From contig NC_087069.1 in the NCBI RefSeq assembly GCF_963678635.1, positions 42,484,688-42,546,687 on the forward strand: a stretch of DNA of 62,000 nt, given 5' to 3'. Origin of the DNA: Symsagittifera roscoffensis (taxonomy: Eukaryota; Xenacoelomorpha; Acoela; Convolutidae). Below, in pieces: positions 12,012 to 21,889 of this stretch; position 1 is the stretch's first letter; each line of letters begins with the position of its first letter. Under the pieces are notes generated by a model, which was not told the origin of the DNA, did no database searches, and saw only the letters and a program-made list of their open reading frames with translations. The position numbers and the translations under genes are program-made.

Positions 12012-13884
12012 CCTGCGTTTGTCCATATCATCTCTAGGCTTGTACCATGACGACCTCTGTGGTTGACTCCCCCTTGCATGTTCCTGTTGTCTGAGTACGA
12101 GTACTTCTTAGGTTTCATCAACATGTACTCCCTTGACTTTTGTCTCATTTCTTCCGGAGTCGGTGCATTATCTCTCGACAGTGTATAGTAGGTTGCTAAC
12201 AGTGTTATCAAGTCGTCACTTTTTACACCATCAAAAAACTTCGAGGCGATGCTGAAGTTCCTTCTATTTGTTGATTCTTCAGGATCACTCCTTCTTCTCA
12301 AGCTCTCAAGATCATCCAGGAACCGATCGATTGATTCATTGTCCTTCTGTCTTTCTTTTCAAATCTCATCATAGCTTGGTGGCCCTTCATTCCTGATCCG
12401 AATCGGTTTAACAATATCTCGAAGATCTTGTCCGCAGTATCTTGTTCCTCTTCCTTCTTTGCATTTACACATTTCGACGATGTGCCCTCTAAGTTGCTCA
12501 GTAAAGCCGTGCAGGCCTGCCTCTCGTCATTCAAGTTGTCTTGTTCCAAATGTAGTCTCATGACTTCTACCCATGCATCCATCTGAGTCGTCTCTAAGTA
12601 CATTGGCTTCTTGAAACTTTTCCTGAATTTGCCACCTCGTCTTTCACTCGAATCAGTGTTCCTTGTAGCGAACGCTTCCAGTGCCGTATTCATCATTTCC
12701 CAGGTGTTAGCCCACGTCATGGCATCGGGTCCTACGTCGCTGTTCGTTGTGGAGTCCCCTGGACCTTTTGTCGTATTTGAGATTCCACTCTTCATAATTG
12801 TCTTGGCCCGCCCAGGTCCTATGCTCGCTGCACCCCGGGGTAACGGTGTGGACTCCCGCTTGTCCCGTTGTGGTTCTACCAAATCGACTTTGTTGCCTTG
12901 CGTTCTGTCTGTTGCCAGCTTGTCTTGTGCTGTGGAGTTTCTCAGGAGAGCATCTAGTTTGGACTGTATGGCTTATGAACTTTCAGCCTGGTCTTTGCTC
13001 ATTGTGTCTATTCCCGTCTTCAGGCTCCATAACTTCTTGTTCACCGTGTCATATCGGTGCACCATTTCTTGCATGTCCTTTTTGATACTTTTCTCGCGCT
13101 CTTTATCGGTAGCCTCTACGTTGTCTGACATCTGTAGTAGCTTTTCCTCCGTCGCCCTCGCCAGGTTTAAGTAATTGTCTAGGTTCTCGTTTTTGTTGTA
13201 TCGTGATTCCTTTTATAGTACTTGTCGATCCTCTTAATTGTATTTCAGTTTTTTTGTCGATTTGATCAAATTCGCCATCAAATCGCCCAGCTCGAGAGAT
13301 GTTGTTTTTTCGTGGTTAGCTGTCGCCCCATGGTTAGCTGTTGCCCCATATTTGATTTGCTCATCGTTTTGAATTTCCTCTGTTGTGATCGTGGAAACTT
13401 TTCCAAACGTTTTGTTTTTCTCGGCCGTTGGTTCTACCTCCTTTTTATCTCTTGGTTTCATTCCGACCATCATTGCAATCCTCTCTGTGAATGACGTTCT
13501 TTTTGTTTTTGAATCATCTTTTGTTGTTTCCGGCGTGCTGCTTGTTGTGTCCTGCACAGTGTCAATTGGCGAGAACTCTATCGTCTTCTTTTCCTGTTCT
13601 TCCGCTTTCGGCATCGGTGTTGTCTCCGTTGTTTTCCTTTCCACCTCATCAACACTCTGATCTGGTGTCTCAAGATCAATTTCTATAGCAGGTACCGTTC
13701 AGCCCTCCACGGCGCTTACTTTCGTCTTGCTCTCCTTCGCGCTTCTTGTGTTGACCATGCTCACTGAAAAGTTCTTTCTCATTACTTTTTGGTCCGACGG
13801 CGTTGCTTTCCGTTGCGACGAGTTATGATTTGTCTTTGACTCTAGAACTCTTTTTTCTGCTATCGGTACCCTACTTCGCCTCAT
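12002..13884 (-). pseudogene. gag: Disrupted gag of the left retroelement
   Basis: Capsid-precursor pseudogene. It starts with a basic N-terminus (MRRSRVPIAEKR at 13884), then MVNTRS (compare MVETRS in the complete copy). A charged middle region follows, then the retrotransposon capsid domain: AWVEVMRLHLEQDN, IFEILLNRFGSGMKGHQAMM, and a C-terminal part with APTPEE. A TGA at about 13696-13698, a stop at 13234 and a frame change near 12300 break it. Protein identity to the capsid region of the gag at 28357-31384 is clear over about 200 residues. The zinc knuckles are missing because the element is truncated at 12012. Confidence 0.85.
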
Positions 13885-14079
13885 GATTTTTATTTACAAT
13901 TTTCTCTGTTTACAATAATAATGTTTACAAAATTATACTCCAAGGATAAAAATTCTAAAAAGTATTCCCAATTCTTTTAAGAAAAAAACCTTTCAATTCG
14001 CGATCTTAATAGAGCGGATTTTTTGTGATCTAATCGTTCTGACCGGCCCTTTCTGCTTTTACTTAAGTGTTGGGATATT

Positions 14080-14772
14080 TCACACTGTCTCCAGACCTAT
14101 CACTCAAGTGTTGGGCTACCTCGCACTGTCCCAAGACCTTTTTCGCTCTAGTGTTGGGACACTTCGCACTGTCCCATGACCTTTTCTAACTGTCCCAAGG
14201 CTTCTTCGTACAGTCCCAAGACTTCTTCGCACTGTTCCAAGACTCCTTGTACCTTCCCAAGACTCTTCCGCACGGTCCCAAAACTTCTTGGTACCGTCCA
14301 ATGACTTCCTCGCACTGTCCCAAGACTTCCTTGTACCGCCCCAAGACTCTTCCGCACTGTCCCAAGACTTCTTGGTACTGTCCCAAGACTTCTTCGGACT
14401 GTCCCAAGACTTTTCCGTACTGTCCCAAGACTTTTCGGTACTGTCCGAAGACTTTTCGGTACTGTCCCAAGACTTTTCCGCACTGTCCCAAGACTTCTTG
14501 GTAACGTCCCAAGACTTCTTCGCACTAACCCAAGACTTTTCGTACTGTCCCAAGACTTTTCGGTGCTGTCCCAAGACTTTTCCGCACTGCCCCAAGACTT
14601 TTCGGTGCTGTCCCAAGACTTTTTGGTGCTGTCCCAATACTTTTCCGCACTGTCCCAAGACTTCGTGGTGCCATCCCAAGACTTTTCCGTACTGTCCCAA
14701 GACTTCTTCGTACTGCCCAAGACTTTTCGGTACTGTCCCAGGACTTTTCGGTACTGTCCCAAGACTTTTTCA
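14080..14772. repeat. 21-bp minisatellite, about 32 units
   Basis: Tandem units with consensus beginning GTCCCAAGACTTTTC and continuing GGTACT (plus strand), varying at a few positions (TTCG/TTGG, GTAC/GCAC). Unit length is a multiple of three, so all frames can stay open. This produces seven-residue repeat peptides such as KVLGQYR and SWDSTEK on the minus strand and DFSVLSQ on the plus strand. There is no reason to think any is made. Confidence 0.95.
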
Positions 14773-15204
14773 TTGCGCGTTTTCCTCACCCCTACTAACG
14801 TTCTTATGGGGTATTTTTCTTCCGGGTTACACAAACTGTCTATTTCCGTTCTCCCCACCCGATCCGACCAGGGTGCCTGTCCTAATTCGATCTTTAATTT
14901 GGATATCCTTGCTTTGTAAATCACGCGTGTAAGAATATAATGTGACTAAATCGACGATATCGATTGATTAGTTACTGTAACGTGTCCCCCCTCTTTTTAC
15001 ACTTTGCAACCGCCAACCTCTAACTTAACCAGCCCCCCTTCTAACCTCCCCATTTTTAGCCCCCCTCTTGACCCGAAAATTACCTTAAGCTCTGGGTGCT
15101 AAACCTCTTGAGAGAGCTCAAGTAAAAACGTTCCTCAAAACAGTGGGGATCCGCTTATCCAATTTTACACTTATCTCCTATAATGTAATGTGGATTTTAA
15201 CGAT

Positions 15205-15520
15205 ACCCGATTGATCGACCAGAACACCCCTGTGTGTCCTCCTCTGGTTGTTCTGATTCCGTGCTGGTTGTCTCCTTGGCTTGTCCAGCACCTCTCACCA
15301 GCACCACTTTCCCACTTGGCTGGTCACTTGTTCCAGTCAAGTCTCCCAGTGGTCCCTCGATTGACCAAACAGAAAACCCCTGTGTGCCTTCTCTGTTCGG
15401 TCCCGTCGGTGCTGGATGTCTCTTTGTCGTGTCAAGCACTTGTCGGGTTCCCTTCCTGTGAACCACTTTCCTACTTTGCTGGTCACCTTTTCCTGTCAAG
15501 TCTCCTAGTGGTCCAGCTAA
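15205..15520. repeat. Imperfect tandem duplication of about 160 bp
   Basis: Two successive copies (about 15212-15355 and 15358-15520) share the phrases accccTGTGTGtcct/cct, gtgctgg, ccactttcc..cttggctggtcac, and caagtctccYagtggtcc. They lie in the leader of the left retroelement. Confidence 0.8.
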
Positions 15521-15970
15521 GTTGCAAGCTATCTGAAAACCCTTGACAGCGCCCCACATTCGGGCACCTTTTTAATTTGCTGGAATGATCGAAACGATCG
15601 GTCTTATGAAAACAGTATGGGTATACTATTTAATTAATATAAAGGTTTGATCCAACTAATCTGGTATCAGAGTCACTATCCTTTTTGTTTTATGGTTTTT
15701 GTTCCTTTTTCTACTCTTTTTTGGTTTTTGTTACGCTTTTGGTCTTTTTGCTCGTTTTTTTGTCCCTCTTGTTACCCTCCTTACTCGGTCAGCTAGGCCT
15801 CGTTCGGAGAGCGTACCAGGCAGTTTTCTTGAGTTTTCTTGAAAAACTATTACGGTACGACCGGAAGGTTTACTTGTTCCCGCTGAACCGTACCATCGGT
15901 GCTCTAGAATGGGCATGTAGCCCGGAGCTGTGACAAGTGGGTTCGACTCCGTATTCATGGTGTCGTAAAA

Positions 15971-15986
15971 ACACCCAGGAGCGCCA
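15971..15986 (-). promoter_or_regulatory. Primer binding site of the left retroelement
   Basis: Plus-strand ACACCCAGGAGCGCCA ends in CCA. Its complement (starting TGGCGCTCC) lies 12 nt downstream of the 5' LTR end in the minus-strand element, as expected for a tRNA primer site. All 16 bases equal the site at 34248-34263 although the surrounding leader is diverged. The primer tRNA is not identified. Confidence 0.75.
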
Positions 15987-15998
15987 TGAAAACACTAT

Positions 15999-16880
15999 GT
16001 AACAGTCGCCTACTTAGATCACATTGGAGGTTAAAGAAAAATAGGCCCTATAACCATTGGCTCAAGAGTCAGGGACACTATCTCTTGTGTTTTTCTACCT
16101 CGAACGGTCGGAGCCAATTCGGTTCACTTACGACATGCGACTAAAATCCTTGTTACAGCTTAAAGGCCACTGCCAAAATACCACTCTACTTTAGAAAATA
16201 AGAACGTCCACATATTTAGGTCTCAAAATACCCAAAATACACAAATGCCGTTAAAAACAGGGTTGGAACATTCCGTTTTAGTTGCTTTTTATTAGACAGT
16301 GGAACTTTGATCAATTTCAGATGGATCATGCTAAAACTCTTCCTACCTGAACATAACAAGTAAAAAACACACTCAAGAAAACTGGGTACTCACATACCAG
16401 CACACTCGAGAATTGGAGTAACTAAAAAAACTAGCAACTCTAGCATTAAAGGGAATTAAGTTTTAACTCAAGAAGTCTGTAAATAATGAATTCCAGCAAA
16501 GGAAATGAGTTTCAACTTGGGATATGAGTTTTTGGGTCTGGACCATTGGAAGACCTCGGTTGTACACCTTTTCACCAAAGGTTCACTCTGGTCCACTTCT
16601 AATGAATATCTTCTTTTCTCGCAATCGTTCTTTCTCCTATTCCAGGATGAGACCGCTCTACTCTAGTATGATATTAAATCTGGAAATTGCGAATAGAAAT
16701 TTCCCGCTGTTTTTTTTTTACTAATTTCCCGCGATTGTAGTCCGGTTTCTGAGATTTTCAGTTGTCGCGAGAAAGTTGAGCATGACATGCTCAATTCGAA
16801 TTTTTCAAAAATTCCATTTCACCCCAAAATCACGTTGTTTGTATTGCTCAAGGTCAAACTTCCAAATATGACCGAGTAGC
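15999..16880 (-). repeat. Diverged 5' LTR of the left retroelement
   Basis: Begins on the plus strand with tgtaacagtcgcc. It can be aligned in patches with the LTRs of the complete element: attggc near 16060, tgtttttctacc near 16090, catgcgact..gttac near 16135, and caattcgaatttttcaaaa near 16790. The far end is set only by LTR length and is uncertain. Confidence 0.55.
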
Positions 16881-17408
16881 ACAAATACCAAGTAAACGAA
16901 TAACTTAAGCATGACTTGCCAAGTTTTATCCTATTTTTTGATTAATTTTTTTTTTAAATTTCTTGATTAAATTACTCAAATTGTGCATAAATTGTTCGTT
17001 GCGTTGGTTTTTTGACAGTTCTGATAATCAATTTACCGATTAGCTTATAAAAATTGATACTTTTCAATTTTTCTGCTCTTGCACCCATTCTGCTCTTAGA
17101 CGATTCTGCTGATTGACTGGCTACCACAATCTTCATGTCCAAAAAACAAGTTACCCTTTCTCATTGCCTTTTTCTATATTAAATAGTAAGTTCTGATGCA
17201 TCGTTCACCATATTAATTAACGTGATCTGCTCCCTTTTTTTACGTACAAATTATGTCGTCTTCGTATCGTTTGAACAGTTTTCTCTCACTACTACAAGTT
17301 GAAATGTCTGGTAAGTTACGACAGAATTCACAGTAGTATATTACCAATTTTTTGGTATTCGTCGTTACTGATGTTTTTACACTTAGCATGAAACCATTTT
17401 CCACATAT
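16881..17408. other. Spacer between retroelement remnants
   Basis: AT-rich, no protein-like frame and no repeat recognised. Confidence 0.5.
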
Positions 17409-17757
17409 AAGTCAAGTCAAGTCAAGTCAAGTTTTTTTGACCATTAGGCAGTGCCTCTTGTGGTCATTTCAAATGTTTTTTTCCTATCTCCGTTTGAATT
17501 CGTACATGTCAATTCCAATCGATTTCCAATGTTTGTCCAGTTTCCACTTGAATTCGTCGATGGTCTTGCTTTGCACTGTTTCCTGTGGCAGATTGTTCCA
17601 GTCGAGAGGTGCTCTAATCGTGAACACATTAACACCTCTACTGTTCCAAACAAATTTTTTGCTGCATTTCGGAAATTTTTCAGATGGTTAATTCCTTTGA
17701 AATTGTCTGAAACTTTCCCTCAAAAACCTGTCGACCTCTATGCTGTCTGGAGATAAA
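17409..17757 (-). mobile_element. 3' end of a non-LTR retrotransposon
   Basis: On the minus strand, 17700-17484 encodes the C-terminal end of a non-LTR (CR1/Jockey-like) reverse transcriptase protein. It shows the typical order FVWNSRGVNVFTIRAP, DWNNLPQETV, DEFKWKLDKHW and then a stop near 17484. A short 3' UTR leads to a tail of four ACTTG-type pentamers (tcaag repeated, 17412-17432). Terminal short tandem repeats of this kind are usual for CR1/L2-like elements. It is 5'-truncated, ending right at the target site of the LTR element. Frame damage upstream of 17700 suggests an old copy. Confidence 0.75.
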
Positions 17758-17758
17758 A

Positions 17759-17762
17759 ACGA
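17759..17762. repeat. Target-site duplication, left copy (acga)
   Basis: The four bases acga precede the left LTR; the same four follow the right LTR at 35184-35187. A 4-6 bp duplication is normal for Ty3/gypsy integration. Confidence 0.65.
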
Positions 17763-18672
17763 TGTAACATTCGCCCGGAAGATACATATCGACGGAAAAT
17801 AAAACTAGGTTCGAAGACGACTGGCCAACGTCTAAACAGAGCTCTACACGCTTTTCACCGTCTCTACCAAGCCAGTTCTTTTGGTGGTCTTTTCAACATC
17901 GGGTCGACAAAAACGTTACTGTTCTCCGGCTTCGACCAGAACGCTCAAATTAACTTAATTACATGCAAAAATAGTAAGCTCATGGCTGGGTCTCAGTATT
18001 CCCAGACCACGAGGTCACTCCTAAAATCAGGGCTACTATTATTTATTGAATTATTTTTGTTTTTGCTCAGTAGATAAAAATCATCATCTCCATCGAAGAT
18101 GGATCAACCCTTCCCCCCATTTCCTAGCTTCTCATCCTTGCGAAATGAATTCAGATGTTAATTAAATTCAACTCAGGGCATGATAGGGAAGCTACAAATT
18201 TCTGTAAAACAGTTTCAGTCCAAATCCCGAGACCTCTACGGATTCTTGAATCCGGCGAAATAAGACTCTTATTGTCCTTCGGGAAGGCTGTCTTACACTC
18301 TTCACCGTTGTTCGCAACGGCCTTGCAACTATTGTAGCGGCACAATAGTTGCAACTCGGAGCGGTCTCTGCTTCTTCTGCTTTTTCTGATGCCGATTCTC
18401 AATTTTTCCGTTGTTGTCGTTGTCGCAACTATCGTTGTTGTGTTTTTATCCAGTTTTTCTCCAAAATGGCATTTTTTGACGTTTCTTAGAATTATTACGT
18501 CATCAATTCGAATTTTCAAAATTTAGGAATTTCCGAATCCTTCAGCCTTCACGATTTGTCTAATCGTTCGAATAACGCTCTCATTCCTTCAAAACCGCCA
18601 ATTCGGAAGGTTTGCTGCTAAAAACTCGAAACTGCTGCATTTGCATTTTTGTCCATTCTGGTCGAATGTCAC
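17763..18672 (-). repeat. 3' LTR of the 17.4-kb element
   Basis: Plus strand starts tgtaacattcg and ends cgaatgtcac, so the ends form an imperfect inverted repeat (GTRACATTCG). Nearly identical to 34276-35183 from about 17896 to the end (I count one difference, g/a near 18643), while the first 130 bp differ at about 15 sites. A 122-codon open frame (18519-18151, minus) lies inside and is unchanged in the other LTR. Confidence 0.9.
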
Positions 18673-19505
18673 GAGCTCCCCGGACAGCCCGGTTAATGTC
18701 CCCATTGAATCTCGCAATATTCGTAAAATTGGTACAGTGTCATCGAACAGAATTTACAAAATGCACGAAATAACTTTTATCCACGTCATATCGACTCACT
18801 GCAGAATATAAATGGGATCATACTACATTGCTATAGCCTTATTAATTTTTTCCTTAATCTGCACCTTGAGGATATGACTTAAGATAAAACATTTTTTCTG
18901 ACTTCCAACGTCATTGCCCTGATTTAAAACTTTTTCTCCTAGGTTTTAAAAGTTGTTAGTTTGCAGGACAGTCCTGCCAACCAACAAGCTAAAATTATCC
19001 TACTATGCTTCTTCCCTTCGGAAATTTTAGTTGTTATTGTCCTGAATATTGAAATTAAGGAACTCTATGGTTAGAAAGAACAATGAAACAATCTTGCTCT
19101 TCAAGAGATTACCCAAGCCTTTCATGTCACCACAAATGGATCAGTTCTCCTAGTTGATTAAAAACAGTCAAGCAGGCTGGAAAATTTAAATATACTCTCT
19201 GCTCAATTCTTTCTAAATAAATAGTAAGTGTCTCTAAAGCCACTAACTAAAATCAAAATGCAAATTTATAAATGCAACAAATTCTTTAATGTTCAAAACT
19301 CAACTAAATGTTTCAGTTTTCATTTTCAACTTGGTTGCTTAGTTCCTCACTTGAGTTTTCGTCAAGCACATAAAAAAATTCTGAGTTTTAACTTCTTCTC
19401 TTTTGTCACCTCTTTGTTTCTTCTTTTTTCGTCGTTTAGAAGTTCTAGAACTTCTAAATTCTTCTAATATCGTTTCTTTTTGAGTCTTGTCTCTACGGCC
19501 ACTCG
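18673..19505 (-). other. 3' untranslated part of the 17.4-kb element
   Basis: Between the last open frame and the 3' LTR. No coding frame recognised. The position next to the LTR (plus 18673-18710) reads on the minus strand as moderately purine-rich with GGGGAG four bases before the LTR, a weak candidate polypurine tract. Confidence 0.5.
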
Positions 19506-20085
19506 TCAATGTTCCGTCACATTGTTAGCTATTCTGACGCTGTTGGAAGCAGTCCTCCAACACTTCTGCTCTTCTACCCTCTGTTTACAACAAGGTAGGG
19601 GATCCTTGTTAGGTTGTCTGTTCCTGCAGAAGCTGTTATGCAGACACAACGTCACGTTTCTCTCCAAATCTTCCTTCAACATCTCTTCTTTTTCCTTTCC
19701 ACTACGTTCAATTGTCCTGGAAATTCTCTTCACCGCTGTGGTCACTGCATTCCGATGAGTCACGAAAGCTCGCTTGAAAGCTCCTGCCCCAATGTCCAGC
19801 TGATACCCACTATACACTCTGCCGTGCTTCGACATATGCTTTTTTGCATACTCGTACAACCATGCAATCATGTTGGCTCTAAACCATAGCATCAGTCGTC
19901 TTTTTGCCCATATCTTTTTTTACTTCCATAGGAATGTTTAGAATTTTGCACGTTGTCTCAAAAAGATCTAAATCTTTTAGACAATCCAACTTCTGCAATT
20001 GTTCTCGCGTTGGCGCCTCCTGTCTATTGTTCTCTCTCACATGAGCCTCCAGCCACCTTATCGCCATCATAACTCCCACTATCAC
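19506..20085 (-). CDS. Unknown helical protein segment, element 3' region
   Basis: Two overlapping minus-strand frames (20085-19879 and 19892-19506) read as one protein interrupted by a frame change near 19885. It is rich in predicted helices with no membrane segment: TREQLQKLDCLKDLDLFETT, then WLYEYAKKHMSKHGRVYSGY, then AFKRAFVTHRNAVTTAVKRI, followed by a basic, cysteine-containing end. It probably continues the ORF of 20241-21167, whose frame runs on past a TAA at 20241-20243 for about 50 codons. I do not recognise the family. A structural (nucleoprotein-like) role is possible only as a guess from charge and helicity. Confidence 0.45.
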
Positions 20086-20240
20086 GCTACTGCCAATCCC
20101 ACCTGGATTATCAGATCCCTCCGGTTTGTCATCAGGAATACCTTTTCTTCTTTTGACCTTTTCCTTTCTTCTGAATCATACTCCCCGCGAGTTAATCTCA
20201 TCATGCACCAGGCGAACCTCAGTTGTAATTCGGTTCTCAC

Positions 20241-21167
20241 TTAAGGTACTGCCATGAGAGCGTGTATTCTCGGCGTAGTCCCCATTTCCTTTTCAAAGTA
20301 CCTCAACACCACTGCTTTCCATGGAAGGCTCACTAATTGCTCAATCGTTTCCGCCTGCATCTCAGACGATGCTAGAGTCCCGTATGCCTTCTGCTTGAGG
20401 GTGGTGCCTTGCAACATCGTTTCCAGATAACCTTGCATGGCACTCTTGTCTTCCAGAGCCATCACATATCCTCTAGCCGAGTTTCGGTTTTCCAACTTCT
20501 CCATGTATCCACCGGCGGGTTCATCTATTGACACAGTCTCCGACACTGTCAGTCGGTTATACTCCACTGGTACTAGTTGTCCTGCGACACTTCCCTTTCC
20601 GTGGTTCATGGGAGACGGTTTAAAGTCTTTCATGGTACTTTCTCCACATTGGCTGAGTATCTCCATTTCCAAGGTTGCTCCAGTCAGAGTGCGGTCACTC
20701 CTTTTGGGTTTGTAACCTGTTGACTTTATCCCTGCCATGAGAATGGGTGGCACCATTGCTACATCAGTTAACATCCTGTCCGTGCCAGGCAATTGATAAT
20801 CACCTTGTCCCAAATCCATGGCCTCTTCGACTCGTTTTCTTTTCACTGAATTGACAGCTCTTATCGATATCTCCGAATCCACCTCCGTCTTTCCTGCTTT
20901 CCTCGGTATAACTTTGCTGCCTAATTTCATCTTTATCTCGTTGATTTTATCAATCACCAGTTTCGATCGCAACGTTCCCTTCCTGGTCCTTGACAGCTCA
21001 TCCTTCATCCCATCTAGATCTTGCATGGTTCGGTTCGTTTGAACCTCTTGTTCTACTTTCGCCCTCTTTGGTGGCACAGCTGCTCTCAGTGGTGAACCAG
21101 ACGAGGCAGCCTCGCTGTTCATTTCTCGATGCATTCTCGTCAGCCATGGTTTGGGCTTGGAGGGCAA
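20241..21167 (-). CDS. Unknown 308-residue ORF, element 3' region
   Basis: Open for 308 codons on the minus strand. Residues 1-130 are basic and low-complexity (PPKRAKVEQEV, VKRKRVEEAMDLG), suggesting a nuclear-localising or nucleic-acid-contacting tail. Residues 130-300 are more ordered, ending in a helical stretch (ETIEQLVSLPWKAVVLRYFE). The same frame continues past TAA 20241-20243 for about 50 codons with similar composition (LRFAWCMMRLTRGEYDSEER). A stop near 21190 separates it from upstream codons in the same frame. No zinc fingers, membrane segments or catalytic motifs seen. It sits where an env gene would lie in env-bearing gypsy elements but has no signal peptide or transmembrane segment. 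Confidence 0.5.
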   Translation of the reverse strand: MPSKPKPWLTRMHREMNSEAASSGSPLRAAVPPKRAKVEQEVQTNRTMQDLDGMKDELSRTRKGTLRSKLVIDKINEIKMKLGSKVIPRKAGKTEVDSEISIRAVNSVKRKRVEEAMDLGQGDYQLPGTDRMLTDVAMVPPILMAGIKSTGYKPKRSDRTLTGATLEMEILSQCGESTMKDFKPSPMNHGKGSVAGQLVPVEYNRLTVSETVSIDEPAGGYMEKLENRNSARGYVMALEDKSAMQGYLETMLQGTTLKQKAYGTLASSEMQAETIEQLVSLPWKAVVLRYFEKEMGTTPRIHALMAVP

Positions 21168-21292
21168 AGGAATTTCACCTGGTTGTTAAGTCCTAGAACT
21201 TCCCAATCCAGGCTCATTCGCCAAGTCACTCCCTGAGAGAGCCCCGTTTCTCACCTCATCACTCTCATGTTCGGGAGGTCTAGTACTCCCCT

Positions 21293-21538
21293 TTATCCGT
21301 ATGCTGCCATCAATAAGACTTCCGTGGGGCGGTCCCCACGGTTGTCATGCCCCAAGAGGTTTATCAGGGTGGTCAGCAACGTGACTACCTCTGGGTCCTC
21401 CAGAGCGAAGTCTCGATCCATTAGCCGACGATAGATCGCATCTACCATCGGTCCTACATATGCCTCTGCTAGGTCCATCAATTCATCCAAGTTGAAATTA
21501 TCCCTTGTCTTTCCAGGTTTTGATTCGATTTGATTCAA
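21293..21538 (-). CDS. Small unknown ORF between macro ORF and 308-residue ORF
   Basis: 81 codons on the minus strand with an acidic, helical composition (NFNLDELMDLAEAYVGPMVD, PEVVTLLTTLINLL). Its end lies 125 bp before the start of the 308-residue ORF. It may be the N-terminal part of that protein, because a neighbouring frame stays open across most of the gap (to about 21190). Family unknown. Confidence 0.4.
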   Translation of the reverse strand: MNQIESKPGKTRDNFNLDELMDLAEAYVGPMVDAIYRRLMDRDFALEDPEVVTLLTTLINLLGHDNRGDRPTEVLLMAAYG

Positions 21539-21889
21539 GTGAGCAATTAAATGATCAATCAGGATCTTGAAATGAGGTCACGAATATCACACTTGTCAGT
21601 TTCACCTTAAGTTCGTTAAAATTTATTTAAAACAGTCCGATAAAAAGATTTTGATCCTAAAGTTTATTAAAATCAATCGGTCTCTAAAATTTTAGAATTC
21701 GACCTAAGATTGGACAGTCCAAACTTTGGATCTTTTCCTAAGATCGTTAATCAGTTGTTCACGGTCACTAACTCCTTACCCAGGACCTTAATAACATAAC
21801 ACAAAATATAACATTACACACATTACCTACTTTAAGTCTGACACCCTCTTGCATGTCGCCTTAACTCAGCCTATACTTAAGTAATATTT

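Larger units (their letters stand above)
13890..15970 (-). other. 5' leader of the left retroelement
   Basis: Two kilobases between primer binding site and gag with no protein of its own. It holds the 21-bp minisatellite (14080-14770), a short gap, an imperfect duplication of about 160 bp (15212-15520) and a T-rich plus-strand tract (15680-15780). The complete element has a leader of similar length and position but with different repeats. Confidence 0.6.
12012..16880 (-). mobile_element. Truncated Ty3/gypsy-type element (gag, leader, 5' LTR)
   Basis: Minus-strand relic related to the complete element at 17763-35183. In element order it has a diverged 5' LTR (from about 16880 down to 15999), a primer binding site (15971-15986), a 2-kb leader with a minisatellite, and gag (13884 to 12012). 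Homology to the complete copy stops inside gag at KRRS, just before the first zinc knuckle. Protease, polymerase and the 3' LTR are missing. The LTR keeps the terminal tgtaacagtcgcc against tgtaacattcgcc in the complete copy, and collinear patches over several hundred bp. The right boundary is approximate. Confidence 0.75.

Noticed and set aside
12611-13688. Long plus-strand frames opposite gag
   Set aside because: Antisense shadows of the minus-strand gag, which has the conserved capsid domain.
14116-14932. Several overlapping 80-258-codon frames with seven-residue repeats
   Set aside because: Produced by the 21-bp minisatellite whose unit is a multiple of three; open on both strands in several frames.
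15663-15682. tggtatcagagtc, resembling the initiator-Met tRNA primer site of plus-strand LTR elements
   Set aside because: No plus-strand LTR end, gag or pol follows; it sits within the minus-strand element leader. Chance match likely.
15892-15961. tRNA-like sequence with GGTTCGACTCC B box and ACCAT/ATGGT ends
   Set aside because: The interval between D-like and T-like parts is too short for an anticodon arm and the T stem does not pair.
20241-21167. Possible env glycoprotein in the post-integrase position
   Set aside because: No signal peptide, transmembrane segment or cysteine pattern; charged and low-complexity at the start.
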